Assembly: GCA_019703815.1 (NCBI GenBank)
Contig: AP023052.1
Span: 1,984,001-2,048,000, forward strand
DNA: 64,000 nt
Source of the DNA: Thaumasiovibrio occultus
GTDB taxonomy: Bacteria; Pseudomonadota; Gammaproteobacteria; Enterobacterales; Vibrionaceae
Reading direction: 5' to 3'
Part shown: piece after piece, positions 37,113 to 46,865 of the stretch
How positions within the stretch are numbered: the stretch's first letter is position 1
How the letters are laid out: each line of letters starts with the position of its first letter
The notes under the pieces: model-generated
Told to the model about the DNA's origin: nothing
Seen by the model: the letters and a program-made list of their open reading frames with translations, nothing else
Databases searched by the model: none
Translations under genes and position numbers: made by a program

Positions 37113-38837
37113 TTAATTTGTCGCAACGTTTGCGGCGACTGCGATCTGGTAAATAATCTGAGTAATATCTTTAACCGCCTGCATAGTTTTAGTGTCTACT
37201 TTAGGCAGAACGAGAATTTGATCTCCCCTTTCAATCGGTCTTGTACTGTCAAACTCAACTAAGCCATTTGCACGTACCACGGCAATTCGCTTATCTTCAG
37301 CTCGTTCGGTGAACCCCCCAGCCCATGCTACATAGTCGTCTATCGTCGCTTCAGAATTATAGACTACGGCTTGGGGCATTAGGACTTCTCCCCCCACCAA
37401 AATTAGATCCGTTTTGCTAGGAATAAAAACAGTATCTCCCTGCTCTAAGAGAACATTTGCGATCTGCCCGTTGTCGGATACTATGACTTTGCCCAAAGGT
37501 TCTATTCGACGTGCTCGCTCAGTAAAACGCAAAACCATTTCTGCTTCCCTCGCGCGGATTGCAGCTTCGCCATCTGATGATGCAGGCGCTGTAAATACAC
37601 TGCGCTCCAATCGGTTGAGGGATTCATCCAACATTTCTTTCTGATCGACTTTGACACTTTCACGCAACAGATAGATTGACTGATAATCTGCTAGCTCAGG
37701 ATCAATCGGGATATAATTAAGTAAATCGTGCAAGCGTGTCCCCTTATTTACCGCGAAATATGAGGGTCCTAAATAGCTACCTGTAACTTGTACATCAATG
37801 ACTTGAGCATAAAGGTCGTCGTTAAAGATAACGTTATCTCCATCTCTAACCTCAAATGATGCGAACTCGTGATAACTCATATAGCGAGAAAGCGGTCCTT
37901 CTTTACGATCTCCCTCAACACCAACATGCGATACCTCAGGCAGTGGCTTCGCCAAAGAAGATATCTCGCTCCCTAGTGATGAATAGCTATTTATCTCAAA
38001 ACGAAACGGATTTCTCGCCTTTCCCGATACGGTAACTACAGACTTAAGAGGCGTCACAAGAATTACATCGCCATCTTTGAAGCTAGACGGAGGCAGATGG
38101 CCGTTTTGAAGAAAGTCATAAAGGTCGACTGATTGAATAATTTTTTGATTGCGCAGTATTTGTATCTCACGGTAACTACCACGCTCGCTGTCAATACCAC
38201 CAGCCCGTTTTAAGAAGTACAGGATAGAATCTGATGCCATGCCTGCATATTGCCCGGGGCGGATTACTGAACCAGTTAAGTACACGCTTACCGGCGTAGC
38301 CGTAAGTAAGTTAACGTAGACGCTGACATTTTGCGTATAAACTTGCTTTATTTTTCGTGTCACTAGTGTGTTTACGCGGTTTGCGGGTACGTTTAGTACG
38401 TTGATGGGGCCGATTTCTGGAACAAATATGTTGCCTTGGTTATCAACTGTTACCACGTCGGTATAGTTCACCGCTCCCCATAGCCAGATGTTGATTTTGT
38501 CTCCCGGTGCAATTAGATAATTGGAGTTTAATCCATCAGCTCGCTCTGTCTCGTAACCTCCAGCAAATATATTCGCTCCATAAGGTGGTACCTGAGAATC
38601 GCCGGGTACGGGCAGCAATTTACGAACGTCTACCTCTCCTGGCAATAGTAAACTTTGCCGACTTTCGACAACATAGTCTTCTTCCGATAGGCCAACAGCT
38701 CGAGAGCTCGACATAGATGGAATACTGATACTCTGATCGCTTGTTGTTGGAAGAGAAACATCAGCTACCGAAGCAGAAACTTGAAAGCCCAAAAGCATGA
38801 GCGGCATTAAGAGCCATTTATTTTTAAGTTTAATCAT
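37113..38837 (-). CDS. kpsD: Polysaccharide export protein (KpsD/BexD-like), locus A
   Basis: 574 residues. Cleavable signal peptide (LLMPLMLLGFQVSASVA) without a lipobox. The polysaccharide-export domain (LNSNYLIAPGDKINIWLWG, VVTVDNQGNIFVPEIGPI) is near 100-175, followed by SLBB-like domains (PVSVYLTGSVIRPGQYAG, VVTVSGKARNPF, LILVGGEVLMPQAVVYN). Expected to form the outer-membrane/periplasmic exit channel. A hydrophobic C-terminal segment ends IIYQIAVAANVATN. Start overlaps the small lipoprotein stop (ATGA). Paralogue at 61716-63437. Confidence 0.92.
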   Translation of the reverse strand: MIKLKNKWLLMPLMLLGFQVSASVADVSLPTTSDQSISIPSMSSSRAVGLSEEDYVVESRQSLLLPGEVDVRKLLPVPGDSQVPPYGANIFAGGYETERADGLNSNYLIAPGDKINIWLWGAVNYTDVVTVDNQGNIFVPEIGPINVLNVPANRVNTLVTRKIKQVYTQNVSVYVNLLTATPVSVYLTGSVIRPGQYAGMASDSILYFLKRAGGIDSERGSYREIQILRNQKIIQSVDLYDFLQNGHLPPSSFKDGDVILVTPLKSVVTVSGKARNPFRFEINSYSSLGSEISSLAKPLPEVSHVGVEGDRKEGPLSRYMSYHEFASFEVRDGDNVIFNDDLYAQVIDVQVTGSYLGPSYFAVNKGTRLHDLLNYIPIDPELADYQSIYLLRESVKVDQKEMLDESLNRLERSVFTAPASSDGEAAIRAREAEMVLRFTERARRIEPLGKVIVSDNGQIANVLLEQGDTVFIPSKTDLILVGGEVLMPQAVVYNSEATIDDYVAWAGGFTERAEDKRIAVVRANGLVEFDSTRPIERGDQILVLPKVDTKTMQAVKDITQIIYQIAVAANVATN

Positions 38838-39244
38838 AATAGGAATGGGTTCGTTGGTGCGTCACTCTCTATGGTTGGCATAAGCCACCAAGAAACTGAG
38901 CCGTCGTCATTCGACTGAATGTCTTGTAATTCCTTAGCACTGCAAACTATATATGACTGTTTTAATTCAACCACATTAAGCGATCTACATTTTGAACCTA
39001 GTGCTGATATATACAGAGGTTCGAGCTCCATTCTGTATTTGGTTTCCGTTAGTACCTCTGAATCGTATTGACTAAGTTGATACCAAAACTCACTTGGTAC
39101 CTTTACCCGTGATGAGTTTTGTAAAGAACTATCAACTAGAGGCCTATTAGCTGCTACAACCCGTGGTTGCGAAGAGCATGCAGCAAGGAAAAATAACATT
39201 ACAATAAATGAAGCAGATCTGATAACACCAACAACAGTTTTCAT
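38834..39244 (-). CDS. Small capsule-locus lipoprotein, locus A
   Basis: 136 residues. Lipoprotein signal with lipobox LAAC at about residues 20-23, then SSQPRVVAANRPLV. The mature domain carries YISALGSKCRSL and YIVC, two cysteines also conserved in the paralogue at 63437-63847, and ends in SWWLMPTIES. No named family recognised with confidence. It is the first gene of locus A, 7 bases downstream of the ops element, and overlaps the kpsD-like start by four bases. It may assist or anchor the KpsD-like protein, which lacks its own lipid anchor (inference). Confidence 0.7.
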   Translation of the reverse strand: MKTVVGVIRSASFIVMLFFLAACSSQPRVVAANRPLVDSSLQNSSRVKVPSEFWYQLSQYDSEVLTETKYRMELEPLYISALGSKCRSLNVVELKQSYIVCSAKELQDIQSNDDGSVSWWLMPTIESDAPTNPFLL

Positions 39245-39250
39245 TTTATA

Positions 39251-39261
39251 TAGCTACCGCA
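39251..39261 (-). promoter_or_regulatory. ops element (RfaH recruitment site / JUMPstart), locus A
   Basis: Minus strand TGCGGTAGCTA, matching the ops core GCGGTAGC, in the leader directly before the first gene. The bases upstream (about 39262-39290) align with those before the locus B ops element. ops lets RfaH load on paused RNA polymerase and read long polysaccharide operons. Confidence 0.85.
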
Positions 39262-39757
39262 CGTGATTTTATTGCGCCATTCACCAAACGCCGAATAAAT
39301 ATTTAAGTTACATGTGATTACAACGATGCATCTACAAAAACAGTATGCCATTTCATTGCAACAAAGATCAAACAACGAAATTTTACAACAACACCAACTT
39401 AAAAAGAATCTAGCAACAAAGCCTTTTAATCATTAGCTTGAGAAACCGTATTTAGCTTACAAATTTAGATACTCAAGAGAGATAATTCAAACCCTTACCG
39501 ATAAAAACAAAGCAATCAATAAAAACATCCCCCCCCACAAAAGCAAGACTAAAAACCACTTAAAACCACAAACATGGTGAATATGATTAAAATAACACCA
39601 TAATCGGACATATGTTCTATTTATGAGTAAAGGAAATAATTTGGCTAATAGAGTCTATTTTGAATGTATATCAATTTTTCCTAGGAAATTTATTGTAATG
39701 TGAAAAACCGCTATAAATGATAGCCTACCAACTCAAAATTATTAAGTGCGCATGGAA
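39262..39757. other. Leader and promoter region of locus A
   Basis: About 500 very AT-rich bases upstream of the ops element, without an open frame. The promoter of the 22-kb locus A should lie here. AT richness suggests H-NS-type silencing, which is inference. No confident -35/-10 pair was chosen. It ends at the IS remnant. Confidence 0.45.
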
Positions 39758-40968
39758 TGACCCAGAGAACAGTTGGACATGATATTGTGTCACTCTAAAG
39801 TGGGTCATTAGTACCATGGAACCAGAAGTAAAACGTTGGACGGCAAAGCGCAAAGCAGCGCTCGATAAAGACATCATCAAAGGCAAAACAACGGCTAAAG
39901 AAGCAGCACGAACTTATGATTTGACGCCCGATGAAGTTGAACGATAGGTTGATAATGCATTGGGTGGAGTTGAGAATGCACTAAAGGCAAATCCAAAAGT
40001 TCTCAGTGACCAGTACGAGAAAAAATTGATGATTTACACGCCGCTTATGGGGAGGCCATGGTGTAAATCAAATTCCTAGAAAAGCTCAATCGCCATATCG
40101 ACCAAGACGACGACTGAGCCTCGCTATCAGGGATGAGATGGCCAAAGAAGGTGATGCTGTATCCATAAGCCAACTGTGTCGTTGGAAAGAATTGGCTCGC
40201 AGCACTCTCTATTACCAAGAGATTACCAAGAGAAAACTCGGAAGCCGAAAGTGAACGAGTGGTTAACTAGCCTTATAAAGCGTGTCATTGATGCTTTGCC
40301 CTATGCAGGCTATCGCACAATTGCCTTCATGCCTGGAGAGAACAAAAACACGGTTCAGCAACTGATGAGCTTGAAAGGTTGGCAATGCCGGAAGAGAGCG
40401 CTTGGGTTCAGACCGCGCGTGAAAGCCCAAGCATCTTTTGCTCACGCACCTGATATGCGTTGGTCTACCAATATTACGTATGGTGTTGCGAACAAGACCG
40501 CTGGGCTGCGCTCACACTAGTGATAGGTTGTCATACTCTTGAGGTTTTGGTTTGGAGCCTAAGCAGACGTGGAAATGCGAAATCAGCCGTTGCGGCGCTC
40601 GAAGATGCGCTACTGACTTGCTATGGGGTGATAGGCAAAGCGACTCCTGGCTTACAACTGCGCAGTGACAATGGCTTAGTCTTTACCTCGCGTTTATATA
40701 CCACGCTGGCCATTCAATACGGGTTGACTTAGGAGTTCATTCAGCCCCATACATCTCAGCAAAATGACATAGTTGAGCTGCTCATCAGAACTATCAAAGA
40801 GCAGTGTATCTAGATGTACAATTTTACGTCTATGCGTGAGGCCGGAACAGCATTCGACAAGTAGCTTGAGTTCTACAATATCGAACGGTCACATCAAGCC
40901 CTGAATATGGAAACTCCAGCTAAAGTTTATGAATTAGCGGCTTAAAGTGCACAATTTCAGCTGGGTCA
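39758..40968 (+). mobile_element. Decayed IS3-family insertion sequence (DUF1153-type OrfA plus OrfB remnants)
   Basis: Matching ends TGACCCAG (39758-39765) and CTGGGTCA (40961-40968), or AATGACCCAG/CTGGGTCATT counting two more bases. From ATG 39816 an OrfA-like frame (EPEVKRWTAKRKAALDKDII, then YDLTPDEVER) stops early. OrfB pieces follow in several frames: AGYRTIAF, KGWQCRKRALGFRPRV, LQLRSDNGLVFTSRLY with a catalytic-core Asp, and LEFYNIERSHQALNMETPA. Multiple stops and frame changes mean it cannot move by itself. No target-site duplication was evident. Confidence 0.85.
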
Positions 40969-41047
40969 TTACGTTAGAAGATGGGAAATCAATCTGGGCT
41001 GAAAAGAATCTAGCCCAGATCTAGTCTGACCTGCACCGTGTCGAAAA

Positions 41048-41282
41048 GTGGGTAACTGTCAGATCAGGTCTGAATTAGTACACCTAAAGCATGAATTCTT
41101 GCTCACACAATGCAGGAACTTCACTGAGCTACAGAAACTGGTCAGTGAATCGATAGACACTTATAACAACATTTGGCCGCATCTTTGCCTAGGAATGAAC
41201 ACTCCCAATAAGATGCATGAAAAAAGCCAGCGACTTACGTCACTGGCTTGATAGAAACCGTCAACTTATTTTAGGACGGGAC
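41048..41282 (+). mobile_element. IS3-family transposase C-terminal remnant
   Basis: The frame ending at 41251 encodes NFTELQKLVSESIDTYNNIWPHLCLGMNTPNKMHEKS, the typical end of an IS150/IS911-like OrfB integrase. It is followed by GTCAACTTATTTTAGGACGGG, which looks like an IS terminal repeat. The left part of the element is missing. A different element from the one at 39758-40968. Confidence 0.75.
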
Positions 41283-41310
41283 GCATTTTATCTGACCATA
41301 GATGTCTCTA

Positions 41311-41457
41311 TGGGCTAGAGAACAGGATCTGCTACTAGCTGAAGAATACAACTATAAAGGGCCTCACAGATCTTTAAATGGGCTAACTCCGATAGATAAA
41401 ATTGCTGAGATATCTGATCACACCCCTTTGTCCCAAAGGGTTTCCCTGCACTACTAA
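41311..41457 (+). mobile_element. Second IS3-family transposase C-terminal remnant
   Basis: Open from 41311 to the TAA at 41455-41457: LLLAEEYNYKGPHRSLNGLTPIDKIAEI, again an OrfB C-terminus but of another subgroup. Only about 48 codons remain. Shows repeated insertion and deletion at this spot between the capsule leader and wecA. Confidence 0.7.
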
Positions 41458-41594
41458 ATCAAGAAAGAGCGGTTTCAAGACAGAATTACAAACTCGATCT
41501 TCAGCTAAGAAAATTGAAACCGTCTCTATAATTCACAGATTTTTGAGTGAACTCTCATCATCGTCATATCAACTTTGAGCTTTACTCAACCAAT

Positions 41595-42704
41595 TTACAC
41601 ACTGATAGGGGTTGTACACGTTTTTCTTTTCGGTCTAAAGACTCGACGTTTAATCATTACTTTAAGCGTGTGCATTAGTGCACAATATGTCACGAAGAGT
41701 GACAAGAAACCCCACATCATCCACGACTCTTTTACATTAAGCGTCTGTGCCCAAACACCAAATGCCGCTAACAGGATAGCGATCGAAGACAAAACAATCA
41801 GAGTCTGCGTTGAACTTAAGCCTAATCGCATACAAATATGATGTAGGTGCAATCTATCCGCTTTAAATGGAGATTTTCCTTTTAATACGCGACGTAGCAC
41901 CACCCATCCCATATCCATAAGAGGGACCGCAATTAACCACAGCACAATTACCGGCTTAACCGCCACCTGAGTTAAACCTGCCAACCCAACTTGTGAGCCA
42001 TGGATGAACATCCAAACAATGGTAAATCCCAGTAATGTGCTGCCAGAATCACCCATAAATATTTTCATAACAAGTGATGACCCTTTGGATAGGTTACACA
42101 TTAAAAATGGTACCAAAGCACAAACACAAACCAAACAAAATACGGCTAAACGAGATTCACCTTGAATAAAAAACAACACTGACAACGATAGCAAGGTGAT
42201 AGATGCGAGCATGCCGAGTAAGCCATCCACTCCATCGACCATATTAAATGCGGTCACAGCACCAATAAGTGCGATCATAGTAAAGAGTACGTCCCATGAC
42301 TCAACGGAGACATTACCATACCCCCACAAATCACCGAGATTAACTAAAGAAATATTCTGCGCAGACACTAACCATACTGACAGCGCGATCAACATCACTA
42401 TTCGGGTCGATGCCCTAATATCAAATCTATCATCTACTGCTCCTAACAACGTTAATATGAGTCCACCAATTAAGTACATCTCATGGTTTGGGATCAAGTT
42501 TGGAATCACGGTACAAAGAAAAGATAGCGTAAAGAAGAAAGAAATCCCGCCAATCAAAGGAACCTCTCCTTCATGGCGTTTTCGCTGACTAGGCTTATCA
42601 ACCAAGCCTAAAGAAAATGACAATTTACTTAATAAAAGCAAGCTAAAGCTTGCTAGTACAATTGTCGCTGGGAAAATGATCAGCACCAAGAAAGTCCTAT
42701 TCAA
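41595..42704 (-). CDS. wecA: WecA-like undecaprenyl-phosphate sugar-1-phosphate transferase
   Basis: 369 residues with about 10 hydrophobic helices. Family motifs: LGLVDKPSQRKRHEGEVPLIGGI near the start, LGAVDDRFDIRAS with the metal Asp pair, FNMVDGVDGLLG, IFMGDSGSTLLGF and the HLHHICMRLG loop. WecA moves GlcNAc-1-phosphate from UDP-GlcNAc to undecaprenyl phosphate and starts polyprenol-linked glycans such as O antigen. It lies 84 bases after cysN, beyond that operon's terminator. ABC-type Kps capsules usually do not need it, so it may serve O antigen or act here in an unusual way. Confidence 0.88.
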   Translation of the reverse strand: MNRTFLVLIIFPATIVLASFSLLLLSKLSFSLGLVDKPSQRKRHEGEVPLIGGISFFFTLSFLCTVIPNLIPNHEMYLIGGLILTLLGAVDDRFDIRASTRIVMLIALSVWLVSAQNISLVNLGDLWGYGNVSVESWDVLFTMIALIGAVTAFNMVDGVDGLLGMLASITLLSLSVLFFIQGESRLAVFCLVCVCALVPFLMCNLSKGSSLVMKIFMGDSGSTLLGFTIVWMFIHGSQVGLAGLTQVAVKPVIVLWLIAVPLMDMGWVVLRRVLKGKSPFKADRLHLHHICMRLGLSSTQTLIVLSSIAILLAAFGVWAQTLNVKESWMMWGFLSLFVTYCALMHTLKVMIKRRVFRPKRKTCTTPISV

Positions 42705-42735
42705 AGTCAGTGCTTACAGCAACACTGGGTGTGAC

Positions 42736-42760
42736 AAAAGGCAAGCAATTACTTGCCTTT
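42736..42760 (-). terminator. Rho-independent terminator after cysN
   Basis: Perfect 9-bp stem AAAGGCAAG / CTTGCCTTT with a 6-base loop, about 30 bases beyond the cysN stop; the T tract is short, so termination may be partial and allow some read-through into wecA. Confidence 0.75.
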
Positions 42761-42788
42761 AAAGTATAGTCCGCTATTACCTCAAATA

Positions 42789-44198
42789 TTAAATTTCAAT
42801 GCAAGCCCATTCAGGGTAATGCTTTCGAATATAAGCATTGAGCTCTTTTTCTGCGCTAGAGTACTCCCGCTCAGCCTTATCTTGGCCAGCAGATACTGAA
42901 CTTATCACCCCGGCACCAACAGTCACATTGCTTCGGCGATCGATAATGATGAATGACCCTGTTTGTGGTAACACTTGATAATTATCGACAGCAACTTTGT
43001 CAATCAACGAAACGTTTGCTAGCGCAATTTCATTGAGACCAAGACTCTCTGCATTTTCAGCATGTTTATCCAGCGTGTTAACGTCAACTTTGTACTCAAG
43101 CTTAATTACTTTGCCAAAGCACGATTTAGTCGCAAACTTAAACACATATTCTTTGTGTGTACGAAGGGGATTATCTTCCATCCAAACGACATGAGCTTCT
43201 AATTGATTGGTTACCGCTGGTTCATGCCCCACGTGAACTAGCATGTCACCACGAGAAATATCAATTTCGTCCTCTAGTGTTAATGTAATTGCTTGACCTT
43301 GTTGAGCTAATTCCAAGTCCCCATCAAAGGTGTAGATTGATTTAACGTAAGAACGTTTTCCCGAAGGCAACGCAACAACTTCATCACCTACTTGGATAAC
43401 GCCGGAAGCCAGTGTCCCGCAAAAACCGCGAAAATCCAAATTCGGACGGTTCACATATTGCACAGGGAAGCGCATCTGCTCTAAGTTTTTGTCTTGAGAA
43501 ATTTTCACTGTTTCGAGCAACTTCATCAAGGTTGCACCTGGATACCAATCCATATGCTCACTTGGTGTGACCACGTTGTCACCCTTCAAAGCAGAAATCG
43601 GAACAAAACGAATGTCATCGATCGCAAAGTCTTTCGCCATTTCACGATAATCCGCTTTGATTTTTTTGTACACCTCTTGGCTGTACTCCATTAGGTCCAT
43701 TTTGTTAATCGCAACAATGATGTGCTTAATACCTAACAGGCTACAAATGTAGCTATGACGACGCGTCTGAGTTTGAATGCCGTGACGTGCATCCACCATC
43801 ACAATTGCCAAGTCACAAGTAGAAGCGCCCGTTACCATGTTGCGGGTGTATTGTTCATGTCCTGGAGTATCAGCAATAATAAATTTACGCTTATCTGTCG
43901 AAAAATAACGATATGCTACATCAATAGTGATGCCTTGCTCACGTTCAGATTGCAAACCATCCACCAGCAGCGCTAAGTCAAACGCCTCATCGGTGGTATT
44001 GAACTTTTGCGAGTCCTTTTCAATCGCGGCCATTTGATCTTCATAAATCAACTTGCTATCAAAAAGCAGGCGACCGATCAGCGTTGACTTGCCGTCATCA
44101 ACGTTGCCACAGGTCAAAAATCGTAGCAGATCTTTATTTTCATGAACATTTAGGTACGCTTCGATATCCGTTGCGATTAAATCAGAAGAGTGTGACAT
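42789..44198 (-). CDS. cysN: Sulfate adenylyltransferase subunit 1 (GTPase)
   Basis: 469 residues, an EF-Tu-like GTPase. G1 [16 protein letters not shown]3 [12 protein letters not shown] and G4 NKMDL are intact, followed by the beta-barrel domains ([15 protein letters not shown]). It couples GTP hydrolysis to adenosine 5'-phosphosulfate formation by CysD. The usual order is cysD then cysN; here cysC and a DHH gene stand between them. A long inverted repeat lies just upstream (44222-44275). Confidence 0.95.
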   Translation of the reverse strand: MSHSSDLIATDIEAYLNVHENKDLLRFLTCGNVDDGKSTLIGRLLFDSKLIYEDQMAAIEKDSQKFNTTDEAFDLALLVDGLQSEREQGITIDVAYRYFSTDKRKFIIADTPGHEQYTRNMVTGASTCDLAIVMVDARHGIQTQTRRHSYICSLLGIKHIIVAINKMDLMEYSQEVYKKIKADYREMAKDFAIDDIRFVPISALKGDNVVTPSEHMDWYPGATLMKLLETVKISQDKNLEQMRFPVQYVNRPNLDFRGFCGTLASGVIQVGDEVVALPSGKRSYVKSIYTFDGDLELAQQGQAITLTLEDEIDISRGDMLVHVGHEPAVTNQLEAHVVWMEDNPLRTHKEYVFKFATKSCFGKVIKLEYKVDVNTLDKHAENAESLGLNEIALANVSLIDKVAVDNYQVLPQTGSFIIIDRRSNVTVGAGVISSVSAGQDKAEREYSSAEKELNAYIRKHYPEWACIEI

Positions 44199-44221
44199 TT
44201 TTTAAATCCTTAAATCTGGTT

Positions 44222-44275
44222 GCAAGGTACAGGGCATTAGATTCAAGAGAAACTCTTCTTGAAACTGTACCTTGC
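44222..44275. repeat. Long inverted repeat between the DHH gene and cysN
   Basis: GCAAGGTACAG (44222-44232) pairs perfectly with CTGTACCTTGC (44265-44275), and inside them TTCAAGAG can pair with the CTCTT...TTGAA stretch. It fills most of the 88-base gap within the sulfate operon and lacks a good T tract on the minus strand. It could be an RNA-processing or attenuation site, or a mobile-repeat scar. Confidence 0.8.
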
Positions 44276-44286
44276 TCTTAAATTAA

Positions 44287-45249
44287 CTAAGCGTAATAAC
44301 TTGTTAATGCTTGAATAAATTTCGCTTTCTCTGTTACGGGTAACTGATTGATGCCGGCAGCGGCTTTTCGTCCGCCGCCCGTCGGAAATGCAGAGCAGAT
44401 TTCATCTGCGCCAAAGCGATTCTCTAATGGTGCTCTCACGCTCACGGTATAATCATCACCCGAATCATTGAGGGTAAGAACGGCATGAGCTTTGTTCGGT
44501 GTCATGTTGGCTAATTCGTTGCCAAACACGCCACTAATACGTCTTGCCCATGCTTCATTGGGCAACTCATACACACAGCTCACTTCGGTTTCGTCTAACG
44601 GAGCAAGGTCAGCGATGTAGTGGTAATCTGCTGCATAACCACTTTTTAGCTCGTAGTAAGGAGATGCCGAATCTTCACGCAACATCAGTGGGCATGGGTA
44701 TGCTAGTAGCTTGCGGTACAATTCCGCTGGTTCAATATGCAAATCATTTAAGCTGGTGCCGTAACCGTTGTAGTTAATAAGCGTACCGAGTTCTAGCAAA
44801 AACTCCGTGTCTTCTTCACTGAGTGATAACCTTGTTGCCAATTGGCGAGCTTGAGTAAATAAGTTGTCACCAAAAGCCCCCACAACCGCCCACTTAGCAA
44901 ATTGCCCTTGCAAGTAATCATTAATCAAAAGACTCGTACACACCTCAGGGGCTAAATCGATAAGGGCTGTTAATCGCCCAGAGGCCGGAACCTCACCCGC
45001 TCGGTGATGATCGCAATAAAACACAGGAACTTCCCGTGCCAATAACGTCATCAGCGGCTCAATATTCTTCTCCATCGAAATATCGAGAACCGTCACTGAC
45101 TCTACATTATCTTGTACCGAGACTTGGCGAAGCAGTTTGATATCTCGTTTTACCCCCGTGATCAACTTGCCATTTTTAGGCTGTGCCAAGCGTAATTGCA
45201 GTAGTGAAGCGATCCCATCAGCATCACCATTAAAAACATCATAATGCAT
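44287..45249 (-). CDS. DHH-family phosphoesterase in the sulfate-activation operon (possible PAP phosphatase)
   Basis: 320 residues from ATG 45249, which overlaps the cysC end by 11 bases. DHH-family metal motifs are visible: [12 protein letters not shown] (residues 5-16), [18 protein letters not shown] and [11 protein letters not shown]. The C-terminal DHHA1-like motif reads GGGRKAAAG where the family usually has GGGHxxAAG. Relatives such as NrnA hydrolyse short oligonucleotides and PAP. Lying between cysC and cysN, it may clear the PAP released by sulfotransferases (inference). Such genes are often loosely labelled acetyltransferase. Confidence 0.75.
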   Translation of the reverse strand: MHYDVFNGDADGIASLLQLRLAQPKNGKLITGVKRDIKLLRQVSVQDNVESVTVLDISMEKNIEPLMTLLAREVPVFYCDHHRAGEVPASGRLTALIDLAPEVCTSLLINDYLQGQFAKWAVVGAFGDNLFTQARQLATRLSLSEEDTEFLLELGTLINYNGYGTSLNDLHIEPAELYRKLLAYPCPLMLREDSASPYYELKSGYAADYHYIADLAPLDETEVSCVYELPNEAWARRISGVFGNELANMTPNKAHAVLTLNDSGDDYTVSVRAPLENRFGADEICSAFPTGGGRKAAAGINQLPVTEKAKFIQALTSYYA

Positions 45250-45907
45250 TGCTTTTGGCCTTTTGCCCGCAGTCATAATTGAAATAGCCCAGTTGAACAA
45301 GTTGTTCCACAATGTATTCGGCACATGCTTCAACACTCAACTCTGCAGTTTTTACATGAATATCCGGTGCCGTTGGTGCTTCGTACGCTGAATCAATCCC
45401 AGTAAAGTGCTTGATCTCCCCTGCTCGCGCTTTCTTGTATAACCCTTTTGGATCGCGGCTCTCACACACCTCTAGTGGCGTATCAATAAACACCTCTAAA
45501 AACTTTCCATCTTCAAGTAGGGCTCGAGCCTGTTCGCGGTCAGCAATAAATGGTGAGATAAACGCCGTAAGAACAAGACAACCAGAATCGACAAACAACT
45601 TGGCCACTTCACCAATGCGGCGAATATTTTCTACTCTATCCACATCACTAAAACCTAAGTCTTTGTTTAAACCATGGCGCACATTATCGCCATCAAGCAA
45701 GTAACTGTGCTTGCCAAGGCTAAGCAATTTGCTTTCAACCGCGTTGGCCACCGTCGATTTACCCGATCCACTTAAACCCGTAAACCACAACACCGCCGGT
45801 TTTTGCTGCTTAAGTTGTACACGGTCTTGAAGTGTTACCGTTGTGTTGTGCCACACCACGTCATCACTAGCTGATTCGTTCACTTTAAATTCGTAAGGAG
45901 ACGACAT
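45239..45907 (-). CDS. cysC: Adenylyl-sulfate kinase
   Basis: 222 residues. P-loop GLSGSGKST, then [18 protein letters not shown], the APS-binding [15 protein letters not shown] and [19 protein letters not shown] are all present. Phosphorylates APS to PAPS, the sulfate donor for assimilation and for sulfotransferases. Its ATG follows the cysD stop codon directly, and it overlaps the DHH gene by 11 bases, so the three are probably coupled. Confidence 0.96.
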   Translation of the reverse strand: MSSPYEFKVNESASDDVVWHNTTVTLQDRVQLKQQKPAVLWFTGLSGSGKSTVANAVESKLLSLGKHSYLLDGDNVRHGLNKDLGFSDVDRVENIRRIGEVAKLFVDSGCLVLTAFISPFIADREQARALLEDGKFLEVFIDTPLEVCESRDPKGLYKKARAGEIKHFTGIDSAYEAPTAPDIHVKTAELSVEACAEYIVEQLVQLGYFNYDCGQKAKSNAL

Positions 45908-46822
45908 TTAAAAATAACCTTCGCGTTTTTTCTTCTCCATTGAGCCAGAGCTATCGTGGTCAATTGCGCGACCTTGGCGCTCAGATGTGGTCGTCAAAAG
46001 CATTTCTTGAATAATTTCAGGCAACGTTGTCGCTTCTGATTCCACAGCCCCCGTTAACGGGTAACAACCTAGCGTACGGAAGCGAACCATTTTTTCTTCA
46101 ACCACTTCGCCTTCTTTAATCGACATACGTTCATCGTCCACCATGATCAACATACCATCACGCTCAATCACAGGGCGTAGTTTAGACAGGTACAAACCTG
46201 GGATTTCGATGTTCTCTAGATAAATGTATTGCCAGATATCTAGCTCCGTCCAGTTAGACAGTGGAAACACACGAATACTTTCGCCTTTGTGTACCTTGCC
46301 GTTATAGATATTCCAAAGCTCGGGACGTTGATTTTTAGGGTCCCAGCGGTGATGCTCATCTCGGAAAGAGTAAACGCGCTCTTTTGCTCGCGATTTTTCT
46401 TCATCACGGCGAGCACCGCCAAACGCGGCATCAAAGCCATACTTATCTAACGCTTGTTTAAGCCCTTGGGTTTTCATCACATCGGTATGAGTTGAACTGC
46501 CATGTACAAACGGGTTAATGTTCATTTCAACACCCTCAGGGTTCTGATGAACAATCAGCTTCATACCCAATTTTTCCGCCATGTAGTCACGAAACTCAAT
46601 CATCTCCTTAAATTTCCACATCGTATCGACATGCATCAACGGAAACGGTGGAATCCCTGGCGCGAACGCTTTTTTGGCCAAGTGCAACATCACTGATGAA
46701 TCTTTACCCACCGAATAAAGCATCACTGGGTTATCGAATTCAGCCGCCACTTCGCGCATGATATGAATAGACTCCGCTTCAAGCTGTTTTAAATGCGTCA
46801 TACGCGCTGGAGAAATCATCAT
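45908..46822 (-). CDS. cysD: Sulfate adenylyltransferase subunit 2
   Basis: 304 residues from ATG 46822 (AAGGAAAAG upstream; the frame runs on to 46936 inside the transporter gene). PP-loop motif [18 protein letters not shown], then [13 protein letters not shown] and the sulfate-site segment [15 protein letters not shown]. Forms APS from ATP and sulfate together with CysN. Second gene of the operon after the SLC13 transporter. Confidence 0.96.
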   Translation of the reverse strand: MMISPARMTHLKQLEAESIHIMREVAAEFDNPVMLYSVGKDSSVMLHLAKKAFAPGIPPFPLMHVDTMWKFKEMIEFRDYMAEKLGMKLIVHQNPEGVEMNINPFVHGSSTHTDVMKTQGLKQALDKYGFDAAFGGARRDEEKSRAKERVYSFRDEHHRWDPKNQRPELWNIYNGKVHKGESIRVFPLSNWTELDIWQYIYLENIEIPGLYLSKLRPVIERDGMLIMVDDERMSIKEGEVVEEKMVRFRTLGCYPLTGAVESEATTLPEIIQEMLLTTTSERQGRAIDHDSSGSMEKKKREGYF

Positions 46823-46865
46823 TATGGAACTTTTCCTTTTAGAAATACTGGGGGATGGTAAACCA

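Noticed and set aside
39758-40968. Active insertion sequence
   Set aside because: Transposase frames carry several stops and frame changes, and no target-site duplication is evident.
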